A stretch of DNA of 64,000 bases from contig NZ_AUJO01000013.1 of the NCBI RefSeq assembly GCF_000424265.1, positions 62,001 through 126,000 on the forward strand. Direction: 5' to 3'. Numbering within the stretch: position 1 is the stretch's first letter; every line of letters begins with the position of its first letter. Position numbers and translations under genes: made by a program. Source of the stretch: Butyrivibrio sp. WCD3002 (GTDB taxonomy: Bacteria > Bacillota > Clostridia > Lachnospirales > Lachnospiraceae). Under the pieces are notes generated by a model. It made no database searches and had not been told where the DNA came from. It saw only the letters and a list, made by a program, of their open reading frames with translations. Shown here in pieces: positions 35,971-44,789 of this stretch.

Positions 35971-38076
35971 TCAGAGTGTTACTTTAGCAGATACGCATTC
36001 ATGGCCGGTGAGCTCCTTAGAACGCTCATCAGGCTGTGAAAAGCCGGCATAAAGAGTGAAATTCTTTGAGAAAATCTCTCTGTTTCCGTCTTCATCTACT
36101 GTAGTAAATGCTCTTTTATCTAAGTGAACAATCACATCCTTTTCTTCTCCGGCGCTGAGACTCACTCTCTTAAAGCCGCAAAGGCTGCAATTTCTTACCG
36201 CAAATTCGCTGTCCATATCCTTGATGTAAAGCTGAACCACATCATCTGTATCCACTTTTCCATCGTTCTTAACTGTTACAGTGACATCCATTCCTTCCTC
36301 TGAGAAGTCACCTGCCTTCATTGAAAGCGCCTTGTTATCACCATAGGTAAGCCCAAAGCCGAAGGGATATTCAGGTGTTCCCTCATAGTATCTGTAGGTT
36401 CTGTTCTTCATGGAGTAATCTGTAAATTCAGGAAGATCCTTGCCTTCTCCGTAGAAGGTTACAGGGAGCTTACCGGAAGGAGATACTTCGCCAAAAATGA
36501 TCTTAGCTATATCCTCACCGCCTCTTGCTCCGGGATACCATGCCTGAAGAATAGCGTTTGCTCTCTCGTCTGCAAGCTCAAGGTTTACAGAGCTTCCTGA
36601 CATATTAATGACAACTGTAGGCTTGCCCATATCAAGGACATTCTTCAAAAGAAGTCTCTGACAAAGAGGAAGGTTAAGATCGTTCTTATCTCCTGATGAG
36701 AACTGGTTACCTGTATCGCCCTCTTCACCCTCCAGTGTCTCATCAAGTCCCAGTACAACGAAAACAATATCTGAATATTCGGCAACTGTCTGAGCCTCTG
36801 ATAATCTGTCGGGATAGAAGGGGTTAGCAAGTCCGCTTATATTTTCCTTCCAGAGATCGCAGCCTTCTGAGTAAAGAACTCTCGTGTCCTCACCCACTGC
36901 GTTCTGGATTCCCTGAAGTACTGTCACGTACTTAGAGCTTGTTCCGTGATAGTTACCCATAAGAGCAACTCTGGAATCAGCATTAGGACCTATAACGCCC
37001 ACTGTCTTATATTCGCCCTTCTTAAGAGGAAGAACGCCATCGTTTTTAAGCATTACCACACTTTCAAGAGCCGCTCTGCTTGCAACTGCAAGATGCTCAG
37101 GGCTCTCTACTACAGTGTAGGGAATCTTGTCATACTCTGTCTCATCGAACATACCAAGAAGGAATCTTGTTGTGAAAAGTCTGATACATGATTCTGTAAT
37201 ATACTTTTCATCAAGCATTCCTGCTCTGTATGAATTCATTACTCTCTGATATGTACAACCACAGTTAAGATCACATCCCATCTCCAGGGCAAGCTTTACT
37301 GATTCCTCAGGAATACTTGTAACCTTGTGGTTTTCATGGAAATCGCGAACAGCCCAGCAATCGGAAACAAAATGTCCCTTAAAGCCCCATTTCCCGCGAA
37401 GAGTATCCTTCATAAGAACCTCATGTCCGCAGCAGGGTTCACCGTTTGTCCTGTTGTATGCTCCCATCACAGCTTCTACGTCTGCATCCTTAACGCAGGT
37501 CTCAAAAGCAGGGAGGTAGGTCTCCTCCATATCCTTCTTGGAAGCCTTCGCATCAAAATGGTGTCTTAAAGCTTCCGGACCTGAGTGAACTGCAAAATGC
37601 TTAGCACAGGCAGCTACCTTCATATACTCGCCATCACCCTGCATGCCCTTGATAAAAGGCACTGCAAGCTTACCTGTAAGGAAGGGATCTTCGCCGTAGG
37701 TCTCATGACCGCGTCCCCATCTGGGATCACGGAAAATGTTTACATTGGGTGCCCAGAAGGTAAGACCCTTATAGATATCTCTGTCACCGCGCTTGCTCTG
37801 CTCATTGTACTTTGCTCTGCCCTCAGTGGCGATTACCTCACCAACCTCCTGCATAAGCTCCTCGTCAAAGGCTGCAGCCATTCCTATTGCCTGTGGGAAC
37901 ATGGTTGCGGTGCCTGCTCTTGCTACGCCGTGAAGAGACTCGTTCCACCAGTTATATGCGGGAATTCCTAGTCTGTCGATTGCTTCTGCATCGAACTTGA
38001 GCTGAGATGCCTTCTCCTGAACGGTCATCTTGCTGACAAGCTCTTCTGCTCTTTTTCTTGCTTCTTCTCTGTTCAT
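35971..38076 (-). CDS. GH3 beta-xylosidase/beta-glucosidase
   Basis: 701 residues from ATG 38076, which follows GAGG at 8 nt; the frame is open to 38145 but without a ribosome-binding site. No signal peptide, so cytoplasmic. Early residues YNWWNESLHGVARAGTATMF and the DPRWGRGHETYGEDP block are typical of plant-type GH3 beta-xylosidases. The nucleophile is Asp ~239 in HFVSDCWAV. A GH3 C-terminal domain (VVLGLDETLEGEEGD) and fibronectin III-like domain (YPFGFGLTYG onward) complete it. It would split xylobiose or similar imported products. Confidence 0.93.
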   Translation of the reverse strand: MNREEARKRAEELVSKMTVQEKASQLKFDAEAIDRLGIPAYNWWNESLHGVARAGTATMFPQAIGMAAAFDEELMQEVGEVIATEGRAKYNEQSKRGDRDIYKGLTFWAPNVNIFRDPRWGRGHETYGEDPFLTGKLAVPFIKGMQGDGEYMKVAACAKHFAVHSGPEALRHHFDAKASKKDMEETYLPAFETCVKDADVEAVMGAYNRTNGEPCCGHEVLMKDTLRGKWGFKGHFVSDCWAVRDFHENHKVTSIPEESVKLALEMGCDLNCGCTYQRVMNSYRAGMLDEKYITESCIRLFTTRFLLGMFDETEYDKIPYTVVESPEHLAVASRAALESVVMLKNDGVLPLKKGEYKTVGVIGPNADSRVALMGNYHGTSSKYVTVLQGIQNAVGEDTRVLYSEGCDLWKENISGLANPFYPDRLSEAQTVAEYSDIVFVVLGLDETLEGEEGDTGNQFSSGDKNDLNLPLCQRLLLKNVLDMGKPTVVINMSGSSVNLELADERANAILQAWYPGARGGEDIAKIIFGEVSPSGKLPVTFYGEGKDLPEFTDYSMKNRTYRYYEGTPEYPFGFGLTYGDNKALSMKAGDFSEEGMDVTVTVKNDGKVDTDDVVQLYIKDMDSEFAVRNCSLCGFKRVSLSAGEEKDVIVHLDKRAFTTVDEDGNREIFSKNFTLYAGFSQPDERSKELTGHECVSAKVTL

Positions 38077-38243
38077 GTCGAATCCTCTTATAACTAAAGT
38101 CAGTTTGATGAGCAAATTGTAAGTGTTAGCCCTCTTTTTTTCCACTCATTCTTTGCTTCAATGCTCTTAAAAATTGCGCAATGTGATAAAATATTATTGT
38201 AAGCAACCATAAATGTTTTCATTCTTATATGAGGGTCCTCAAT

Positions 38244-39044
38244 ATGATTAAAACGGTTGAAATTTCTGATATGAATTCCCTTTTTGATATGGTTTCCGAG
38301 CAGGAATACAGAGAAGACTTAGATCGTCACAGAAATCTCTTTGTCTACAGAGGTCAGCCGGACGCAGAGTTTCCCTTGACCACAAGTCTTATGCGCAATT
38401 GTAAGGATAAAAGAAGGGAACTTGAACCATGTATGCTGAGAAACTTTACTAAATATGCTGCTCTTGAAGAGCCCACAATTGAGCGCTCTGTGTGGCGTCA
38501 GATGATCTTCGGACAGCACCATGGTCTGCCAACAAGGCTTCTTGACTGGTCCTTTTCGCCTCTTATGGCCCTGCATTTTTCCGTAACCGAGAATGATATG
38601 GATGAGATGGAAGCCCATGACAGCGCTGTATGGAGAACGGATATCCATGAGCTTCATGATCTCCTGCCGGAAAAATATCAGAAAATTGCTGCAAAATATG
38701 CTACTACTGTTTTTTCCGTGGATATGCTGGCTGAAATCTGCTCATCCCTTGAACAGTATGATGAGGATATGGGCTCAGATTCTATCCTTATGATCGAACC
38801 ACCCTCTGTTGATGTCAGAATAGTGAACCAGTACTCGTTTTTTGCGGTTATTCCAAGTGCCATGGAGGATATTCAGGGCTTTCTCGACAAGAATACCGAA
38901 AAGACTGTGAAGTACATAATCAAAAAGGAACTCAGATGGCAGATTCGCGACATGCTTGATCACCAGAATATCTCCGAAAGGATAGTGTATCCCGGTCTTG
39001 ACGGGCTTTCCCGCTGGCTTGGAAGGCATTATTTTGTAAAATAA
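38244..39044 (+). CDS. FRG-domain protein of unknown function
   Basis: 266 residues. ATG at 38244 has GAGGG 8 nt upstream; a start at 38229 has none. The FRG domain is clear: LFVYRGQPDAEFPLTTSLMR, then FGQHHGLPTRLLDWSFSPLM and ALHFSVTEN, with SDSILMIEPPSVDVRIVNQY and QYSFFAVIP later. It ends RWLGRHYFVK. FRG proteins are widespread and sit near mobile or defence genes in many bacteria, but the activity is unknown. Here it is single, between GH3 and a MATE transporter, with no defence neighbours. Confidence 0.85.
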   Translation: MIKTVEISDMNSLFDMVSEQEYREDLDRHRNLFVYRGQPDAEFPLTTSLMRNCKDKRRELEPCMLRNFTKYAALEEPTIERSVWRQMIFGQHHGLPTRLLDWSFSPLMALHFSVTENDMDEMEAHDSAVWRTDIHELHDLLPEKYQKIAAKYATTVFSVDMLAEICSSLEQYDEDMGSDSILMIEPPSVDVRIVNQYSFFAVIPSAMEDIQGFLDKNTEKTVKYIIKKELRWQIRDMLDHQNISERIVYPGLDGLSRWLGRHYFVK

Positions 39045-39059
39045 TGGCCATCCAAAACC

Positions 39060-39088
39060 TTGACAATTGTCATACTTTTCATTAACAT
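39060..39088 (+). promoter_or_regulatory. Promoter of the MATE gene
   Basis: Perfect -35 TTGACA (39060-39065), 17-nt spacer and TAACAT (39083-39088), ~40 nt before the ATG at 39128. Confidence 0.65.
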
Positions 39089-39127
39089 AGATTAAAGAAG
39101 AGAAAGAAAAAGAAGTTGGTGAAAGTT

Positions 39128-40504
39128 ATGAGTTTAAAAAGTATTTTCGCCCCTGTTGACATGACAGAGGGCAGCCCCGTCAGGCAGATTGTCAAATTTA
39201 CCATTCCCATGCTTCTGGGAAACATCGCACAGCAGCTTTATAACACGGCAGACAGCATAATAGTTGGAAGATTTGTTGGTGATAACGCACTTGCAGCGGT
39301 TGGAAGTGCCGGTCCCATTTTGAATCTCATGCTGGTTCTTTTCATGGGTATCGCAGTAGGTGCATCAATCATGGTTTCCCAGTATTTCGGAGCAAAGCAG
39401 AGGGAACACTTATCAAAAGCTATTGGATGCAGTATCACATTAACCGCAATTGCATCGCTCATCATTATGATCATTGGTCCCATAATAACGCGGCCCATAT
39501 TGGAACTCCTGGGTACCCCGGAGAGCATCATCGACTGGTGTACGGTTTATCTTTGGATCATCTTTATCGGTATTCTTGGTGGAGGCTTCTATAACATAAT
39601 GAGCGGAATCCTGAGAGGTCTTGGTGATTCTGTCTCAGCACTAATTTATCTACTGGTTGCAACATTCCTTAATATCGCTTTGGACCTTGTATTTGTTGCT
39701 TCCTTCAAGATGGGCGTAGCAGGCGTTGCTCTTGCAACAGTACTTGCACAGTTCGTATCTGCATTTCTCTGTATGAGAAAGCTCACAAAAATGTCAGATG
39801 TTTTCGACATGAAGAAGGAATATCTGATACCCGAAAAGTACTACACCATGAATCTTATTAAGTTAGGACTTCCTTCAGGTGTGACACAGGCTATTTTCTC
39901 AATGTCCATGATAGTAGTTCAGAACCTGACAAACACCTTCGGAGAGCTGTATATTGCCGCTAACGTAATCGTTATGAGAGTAGATGGATTCGTAATGCTC
40001 CCTGCATTTTCATTTGGAAGTGCCATGACTACCTTCGCAGGTCAGAACATCGGTGCAGGAAAAATCGATCGCGTAGAAAAAGGAGCTAAGAGCGGAACCC
40101 TGGCTGCTATGGGCATTTCCGCCGTCCTCTCAGTACTGATCATAATCTTTGGAAAATACATCATGGGAATTTTCACAAGTACCCAGGAGCTCATCGATAT
40201 GAGCTATAAGATGATGTGTATTCTGATTGTAGGCTACATCGCAATGGAGGTAACCCAGTGTCTTTCAGGTATTATGCGTGGCGCAGGTGATACGGTGGCG
40301 CCCATGTGGATCTCAATGTTTTCATCCATAATCATGCGTGTACCCATGGCTTACATTTTTGTATACATGACAAAAACACCGGAGCTTCCTCAGGGTAACT
40401 GCTACATGATGCAGCTCTCCATGCTGATAACCTGGACCCTTGGTGCATTCATAACCTTCCTTACCTACAAAGTCGGAAGATGGAAAACCAAGGCAATTAC
40501 CTAA
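39128..40504 (+). CDS. MATE-family multidrug/metabolite efflux transporter
   Basis: 458 residues with ~12 helices. ATG 39128 is preferred over an in-frame TTG at 39116. Family features: IVKFTIPMLLGNIAQQLYNT, a conserved ADSIIVGRFVGDNALAAVG block, GAKQREHLSKAI, and an internal duplication with second-half IKLGLPSGVTQAIFSMS and FAGQNIGAGKIDRV. It would use a Na+ or H+ gradient to export unknown compounds. It has its own promoter. Confidence 0.93.
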   Translation: MSLKSIFAPVDMTEGSPVRQIVKFTIPMLLGNIAQQLYNTADSIIVGRFVGDNALAAVGSAGPILNLMLVLFMGIAVGASIMVSQYFGAKQREHLSKAIGCSITLTAIASLIIMIIGPIITRPILELLGTPESIIDWCTVYLWIIFIGILGGGFYNIMSGILRGLGDSVSALIYLLVATFLNIALDLVFVASFKMGVAGVALATVLAQFVSAFLCMRKLTKMSDVFDMKKEYLIPEKYYTMNLIKLGLPSGVTQAIFSMSMIVVQNLTNTFGELYIAANVIVMRVDGFVMLPAFSFGSAMTTFAGQNIGAGKIDRVEKGAKSGTLAAMGISAVLSVLIIIFGKYIMGIFTSTQELIDMSYKMMCILIVGYIAMEVTQCLSGIMRGAGDTVAPMWISMFSSIIMRVPMAYIFVYMTKTPELPQGNCYMMQLSMLITWTLGAFITFLTYKVGRWKTKAIT

Positions 40505-40536
40505 GCAATAAGTAAATACAACTTCGCAAATATTGA

Positions 40537-40585
40537 AATGCCATGTACCACGAAAAATTTTAGAATTATTGTGTTACATGGCATT
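40537..40585 (+). other. Inverted repeat between MATE and GH67 genes
   Basis: Perfect 11-bp arms (40537-40547 and 40575-40585, AATGCCATGTA/TACATGGCATT), extended inward by further imperfect pairs. It lies 28 nt before the GH67 ATG and 33 nt after the MATE stop. The U-tract is weak (ATTATTTG), so it is either a modest terminator or a leader structure for the GH67 message. Confidence 0.5.
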
Positions 40586-40612
40586 ATTTGTACATTAAGG
40601 AGAATTACTACA

Positions 40613-42592
40613 ATGAAAAATACAGATTGGTCACAGCTTTGGCTTGCTTATCACAAGGTAAGCGATGATGGCGGAAAATGGAATTTTTCCTTCGAGGGAT
40701 TTGATGAGGATAACAGAATCATTAATAGCCTTAAGAACGAACTTTCCCTTGCTCTTCCAAAGCTTATCGGTGCAAGTATTACAGATAGAAATGAAGATAT
40801 CCTGCTCAGGGTTATAAGAGACTCATCCATAGCAAAAGAGGGCTATGTTGTAAAAAAGGTTGACAATACAGTCTCCATAGGTGCTTCTGATGAAAACGGA
40901 GCTCTCTATGGAATGTTTGAACTTTTACGACTTATCACCTTAAGAGAGGCTGATGCTGACTTTGAATTATTATCAGAGCCTGACAACCCGCTTCGCATGA
41001 TGAACCATTGGGACAACATGGACGGCAGCATCGAAAGAGGTTATTCCGGAAGATCATTTTTCTATGTGAATAATGAGATTGTAGTTGATGAAAGAACCCG
41101 TGATTATGCGCGTTTTATGGCGAGCATCGGCATTAATGGCATAGTTATCAACAACGTAAATGTCAAGCAAGCCGCCAGCTACATGATAACAGACAGATAT
41201 TTTGCAAAGCTCAGTGAGTTATCGGATGTATTTGCTGACTATGGTATTAAGATGTACCTGTCACTTAACTTTGCATCTCCCATAGAAATCGGTGGAATGG
41301 ATATCTGTGATCCCCTTGATGAAGGCGTTATCTCCTGGTGGAAGGAAAAATGTAAGGAAGTATTCACAGAGCTTCCAAATCTTGGAGGCTTCCTTGTAAA
41401 GGCTGATTCCGAGGGAAGACCCGGACCTTTTACCTACGGAAGAACTCAGGCAGACGGCGCAAACATGCTGGCCGACATAGTAAAACAATACGATAAGCTC
41501 ATAATCTGGAGATGCTTTGTATATAACTGCACTCAGGACTGGAGAGATAAAAAGACAGACAGAGCCCGCGCAGGCTATGACTATTTCAAGGATCTTGACG
41601 GTGAATATCACGATAACGTAATCCTTCAGATCAAGAACGGTCCCATGGATTTCCAGATAAGAGAACCCGTTTCTCCTCTTCTTGGCGGTCTTACTAAAAC
41701 AAATCAGATGCTGGAGGTTCAGATCGCACAGGAATACACAGGGCATCAGATTGATTTATGCTATCTTATGCCTATGTTCAAGGAGGTTCTTGAATTCAGA
41801 ACTCACTGTCAGGATGACAAGGACTGCGTTTCAGATATCATAAGCGGAAAAGCCTTTGGCAATAAGAGCTGTGGAATAGCTGCTGTTATCAATACCGGTA
41901 ATGACTACAACTGGACGGGAAATGACCTGGCTGCAGCTAACACCTACGGCTTTGGAAGACTCGCTTTTGATATGACACTTTCTTCCGAAGAAATTGCCAG
42001 GGAATGGGTTAAGCTGACCTTTGATCTTAGCGAGGATGCTGAGGATAAGCTTGTTAAAATGCTCCTTGATTCAAGAAGAATATATGAAAAATATACATGT
42101 CCCCTTGGAATTGGATGGATGGTTACACCGGAAACCCATTATGGTCCAAGTGTAGATGGTTATGAATACTCAAGATGGGGCACCTATCACAGAGCGGACC
42201 ACCTGGGACTTGGTGTAGACAGAAGTGATAAGGGCACAGGCTATGCTCAGCAATACTACAAGGAAAACGCAGAAGTCTACAATGATCCCAAGACCTGCCC
42301 GGAAGAACTCCTTCTTTTCTTCCACCATATTCCCTACACCTGGAAGCTTAAGGATGGAAGGACGCTGATTCAATACATCTACGATACTCACTTTGAGGGT
42401 GAAGCTGAGGCTGAAGAGCTTGCTGCTATGTGGGATAGCCTTGAAAAAGAGATAGAACCTGAAGCATTTGCAAGAGTAAAGCAACGCTTCTCAATGCAGC
42501 TTCACAATGCCAAGGAATGGCGTGATCAGGTAAATTCCTACTTCTTTAGAAAGAGCGGCATTGCCGATGAAAAGGGAAGAGATATTTTCTGA
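40613..42592 (+). CDS. GH67 alpha-glucuronidase
   Basis: 659 residues from ATG 40613 (AAGGAG 10 nt upstream); earlier in-frame codons fall in the inverted repeat. No signal peptide, so cytoplasmic, like known GH67 enzymes. Features include an N-terminal beta domain, YSGRSFFYVNNE, the LVKADSEGRPGPFTYGR active-site block (Glu ~267), and catalytic Asp ~346/Glu ~351 in NGPMDFQIREPVSPLL. Removes (4-O-methyl)glucuronic acid from the non-reducing end of imported aldouronic acids. Confirms that the locus handles glucuronoxylan. Confidence 0.95.
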   Translation: MKNTDWSQLWLAYHKVSDDGGKWNFSFEGFDEDNRIINSLKNELSLALPKLIGASITDRNEDILLRVIRDSSIAKEGYVVKKVDNTVSIGASDENGALYGMFELLRLITLREADADFELLSEPDNPLRMMNHWDNMDGSIERGYSGRSFFYVNNEIVVDERTRDYARFMASIGINGIVINNVNVKQAASYMITDRYFAKLSELSDVFADYGIKMYLSLNFASPIEIGGMDICDPLDEGVISWWKEKCKEVFTELPNLGGFLVKADSEGRPGPFTYGRTQADGANMLADIVKQYDKLIIWRCFVYNCTQDWRDKKTDRARAGYDYFKDLDGEYHDNVILQIKNGPMDFQIREPVSPLLGGLTKTNQMLEVQIAQEYTGHQIDLCYLMPMFKEVLEFRTHCQDDKDCVSDIISGKAFGNKSCGIAAVINTGNDYNWTGNDLAAANTYGFGRLAFDMTLSSEEIAREWVKLTFDLSEDAEDKLVKMLLDSRRIYEKYTCPLGIGWMVTPETHYGPSVDGYEYSRWGTYHRADHLGLGVDRSDKGTGYAQQYYKENAEVYNDPKTCPEELLLFFHHIPYTWKLKDGRTLIQYIYDTHFEGEAEAEELAAMWDSLEKEIEPEAFARVKQRFSMQLHNAKEWRDQVNSYFFRKSGIADEKGRDIF

Positions 42593-42609
42593 TTTTATAG
42601 AGAAACAGT

Positions 42610-42652
42610 AAAACTAAAGGCTATGGAACACCGGGTTCCATAGCCTCTTTTT
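42610..42652. terminator. Bidirectional terminator between GH67 and the housekeeping operon
   Basis: Perfect 11-bp stem (42619-42629 with 42635-42645), identical to that at 33780-33808 but with a different 5-nt loop. T-rich tails exist in both senses. Confidence 0.92.
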
Positions 42653-42661
42653 TGCACTTTG

Positions 42662-43126
42662 TTAATGCTCATTTTCTTTTTCCATACTGTCTATATAGCC
42701 TCTGTCCCAAAGCATGATGTTGAGCTTCTTTGCCATGGTGACTGCAGGCTCTGTAAAATACTGATTGGTCATTACCACCCCGACCATGCAGTCGTAGAAG
42801 TCTTTTCCTGCATACACCTCCTGTATGGCCTTTACGCCGATTGGTCTGTCATAGCACTTACATTGCACGGCGTAACTTACTCCGTCCTTCTCTGCAAGGA
42901 TATCTGCCCCAAAGTCTCCGCTTCCCTTAGTGACCGTAGCCTCCTGAAAGCCATGGCTCTTTAGAAGATCAGCGCAGTAATATTCAAATTCATGACCGCC
43001 AAGCTCATCCATGGGAAGCGGTCTGTTTCTCCATCTCCTTATGAGAAGAAGGATAACCACCATAATCAGGATAACTGCTATGACAGCGATAAGTATGTAT
43101 GTGGTTTTAAGTAAATCTGCCTGCAT
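42662..43126 (-). CDS. Membrane-anchored Mrr-like (PD-(D/E)XK) restriction-endonuclease-domain protein
   Basis: 154 residues. One N-terminal helix (YILIAVIAVILIMVVILLLI) plus a basic stop (RRWRNR) is followed by an Mrr_cat-type fold: FEYYCADLLKSHGF, DFGADI (Asp75) and the Q-x-K motif VQCKCYD (Gln88, Lys90). These match the active-site pattern of Mrr-like nucleases. No methyltransferase or specificity gene is adjacent, and it sits at the end of a translation/replication operon. The role is unknown; it could degrade incoming DNA at the membrane or be regulatory. Confidence 0.8.
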   Translation of the reverse strand: MQADLLKTTYILIAVIAVILIMVVILLLIRRWRNRPLPMDELGGHEFEYYCADLLKSHGFQEATVTKGSGDFGADILAEKDGVSYAVQCKCYDRPIGVKAIQEVYAGKDFYDCMVGVVMTNQYFTEPAVTMAKKLNIMLWDRGYIDSMEKENEH

Positions 43127-43142
43127 TTATCCTCCCCAAATC

Positions 43143-44015
43143 TTATTCCGTACCTTCTTCCTCCAAAAGAGCCTTATAAATATCGCGCTTACCGACTCCT
43201 CTGTCTGAAGCCACCTGCTTCATGGCATCCTTTCTGCTCATTCCGTCCTTTTCATAGTAGGCCATGTGATCCTGAAGGCTCATTTTAAGCCATTCTTCCT
43301 GCCCTCTTTTTTCAAGCTCAAGAAGGCTCACCCCGTCTATTACAAGCACATACTCACCTCTTGGATCATTCTCCTCATAAAAAGCTATGGCTGCGCTTAT
43401 GGTAGTAGGCACTATCTCCTCGAAGCGCTTTGTGAGTTCTCTGCAAATGGTAATTTTCCTATCCCCAAGTGTCTCTGCAAGGTCAGCCAGCGTTCCCCTC
43501 AGGTGATGAGGTGCTTCGTACATGATGATAGTCCTGTGCTCATCCTTAAGGCTATCGAGAATCCTTCGTCTCTCCTTTTTATCGTCTGCAGGAGGTAAAA
43601 AGCCTTCAAATACAAATCTTCTGGTGCTAAGTCCCGAGAGCGTAAGCGCTGTGATACATGCCGCCGGCCCCGGGAGCGATGTCACAATAATTCCCGCTTC
43701 ATGGCACATTCTAACCAGCACCTCACCGGGATCTGAAATCGCCGGAGTCCCCGCATCTGTAATAAGAGCAATGTCCTTGCCCTCGTTCATAAGCCTTATG
43801 AGATACTCTGCCTTCTCCACCTTGTTGTACTCATGATAGCTTGTCATCTCTGTATGAATATCGAAATGATTCAGAAGCTTTATACTGTTTCTCGTGTCCT
43901 CCGCCGCAATGATATCCACATTTTTCAGCGTATCGAGAACGCGGAAGCTGATATCATCAAGGTTTCCTATGGGAGTTGCACATAAAAAAAGCATTCCTGT
44001 CCTGTTTTCTTCCAT
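43143..44015 (-). CDS. rsmI: 16S rRNA (cytidine1402-2'-O)-methyltransferase
   Basis: 290 residues. SAM-dependent TP-methylase fold: LFLCATPIGNLDDISFRVLD at the N-terminus, AAEDTRNSIKLL, ITDAGTPAISDPGEVLV and LPGPAACITALTLSGL, then VFEGFLPP and MYEAPHHLRGTLADL. Modifies C1402 of 16S rRNA. It follows the trmN-like gene by 33 bp, matching the gene order seen near the B. subtilis yaa/yab cluster. Confidence 0.95.
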   Translation of the reverse strand: MEENRTGMLFLCATPIGNLDDISFRVLDTLKNVDIIAAEDTRNSIKLLNHFDIHTEMTSYHEYNKVEKAEYLIRLMNEGKDIALITDAGTPAISDPGEVLVRMCHEAGIIVTSLPGPAACITALTLSGLSTRRFVFEGFLPPADDKKERRRILDSLKDEHRTIIMYEAPHHLRGTLADLAETLGDRKITICRELTKRFEEIVPTTISAAIAFYEENDPRGEYVLVIDGVSLLELEKRGQEEWLKMSLQDHMAYYEKDGMSRKDAMKQVASDRGVGKRDIYKALLEEEGTE

Positions 44016-44048
44016 TAAAACTCCTATTTTCTTTATTGCAATTAATAC

Positions 44049-44789
44049 TTAAAAGCCGTAAGTCTCTGCGACTTCATCAGTATACGTGCCATCCTCTTTA
44101 TAAATAATAAGCGGTGGTTCAACAGATAACCTGGACTTACCGTCTCTAAGTCCCTCTATAAGAACCATGCTTGGTTCTTTATCAGCGTAGGGGTGCACAA
44201 ATCTCACTCTTTTTGGTTCAATCCTGTGCTTTGTCATGGCTACGAAAATCTCAGAAAGCCTAAAGGGCCTGTGCACCATGAAAAATTTGCCCCCTGGATG
44301 AAGCATTATCTTTGCTGCCCGAAGTACATCATCAAGATCACAAAGAATTTCATGCCTTGCAATGGCCTTGGGGCCTTCAGGGTTCCTTAGTCCATGTCCC
44401 ATTATCATATATGGAGGATTTGTTGTCACAACGTCAAAAGAGGCAGGTTCAAATATTTTGTCCGCCTCTTTTATATCTCCGCATACAATGCGCACGCGAT
44501 CTGCTATATCATTTAGCATCACGCTGCGCATCGCCATATCTGCACTTTCTTCCTGGATTTCCAGACCTACCAGTTCCTTTGCCTCTGTCTTTGCGGCCAT
44601 AAGTATCGGAATAATTCCTGTACCCGTGCCAAGATCAAGAACTCTTGCCCCTTTTCCCGCACCTGCAAAAGCAGATAAAAGTACCGCATCCATACCAAAA
44701 CAGAATTTCTCGGGATTTTGGATTATCTGAAAACCATTCCTTTGAAGGTCATCAAGTCTCTCACCTGACTTAAGCTTTGGTGCTTCCAT
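44049..44789 (-). CDS. tRNA1(Val) (adenine37-N6)-methyltransferase-like protein
   Basis: 246 residues from ATG 44789 (AAGGG 8 nt upstream), overlapping the ricT 3' end by 20 bp; the longer frame to 44894 would lie inside ricT. Begins with LDDLQRNGFQIIQNPEKFCF, typical of TrmN6/YabB. SAM motif I is VLDLGTGTGIIPILMA, and the adenine-binding NPPY motif is in VTTNPPYMIMGHG. Likely modifies A37 of a tRNA. Confidence 0.9.
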   Translation of the reverse strand: MEAPKLKSGERLDDLQRNGFQIIQNPEKFCFGMDAVLLSAFAGAGKGARVLDLGTGTGIIPILMAAKTEAKELVGLEIQEESADMAMRSVMLNDIADRVRIVCGDIKEADKIFEPASFDVVTTNPPYMIMGHGLRNPEGPKAIARHEILCDLDDVLRAAKIMLHPGGKFFMVHRPFRLSEIFVAMTKHRIEPKRVRFVHPYADKEPSMVLIEGLRDGKSRLSVEPPLIIYKEDGTYTDEVAETYGF

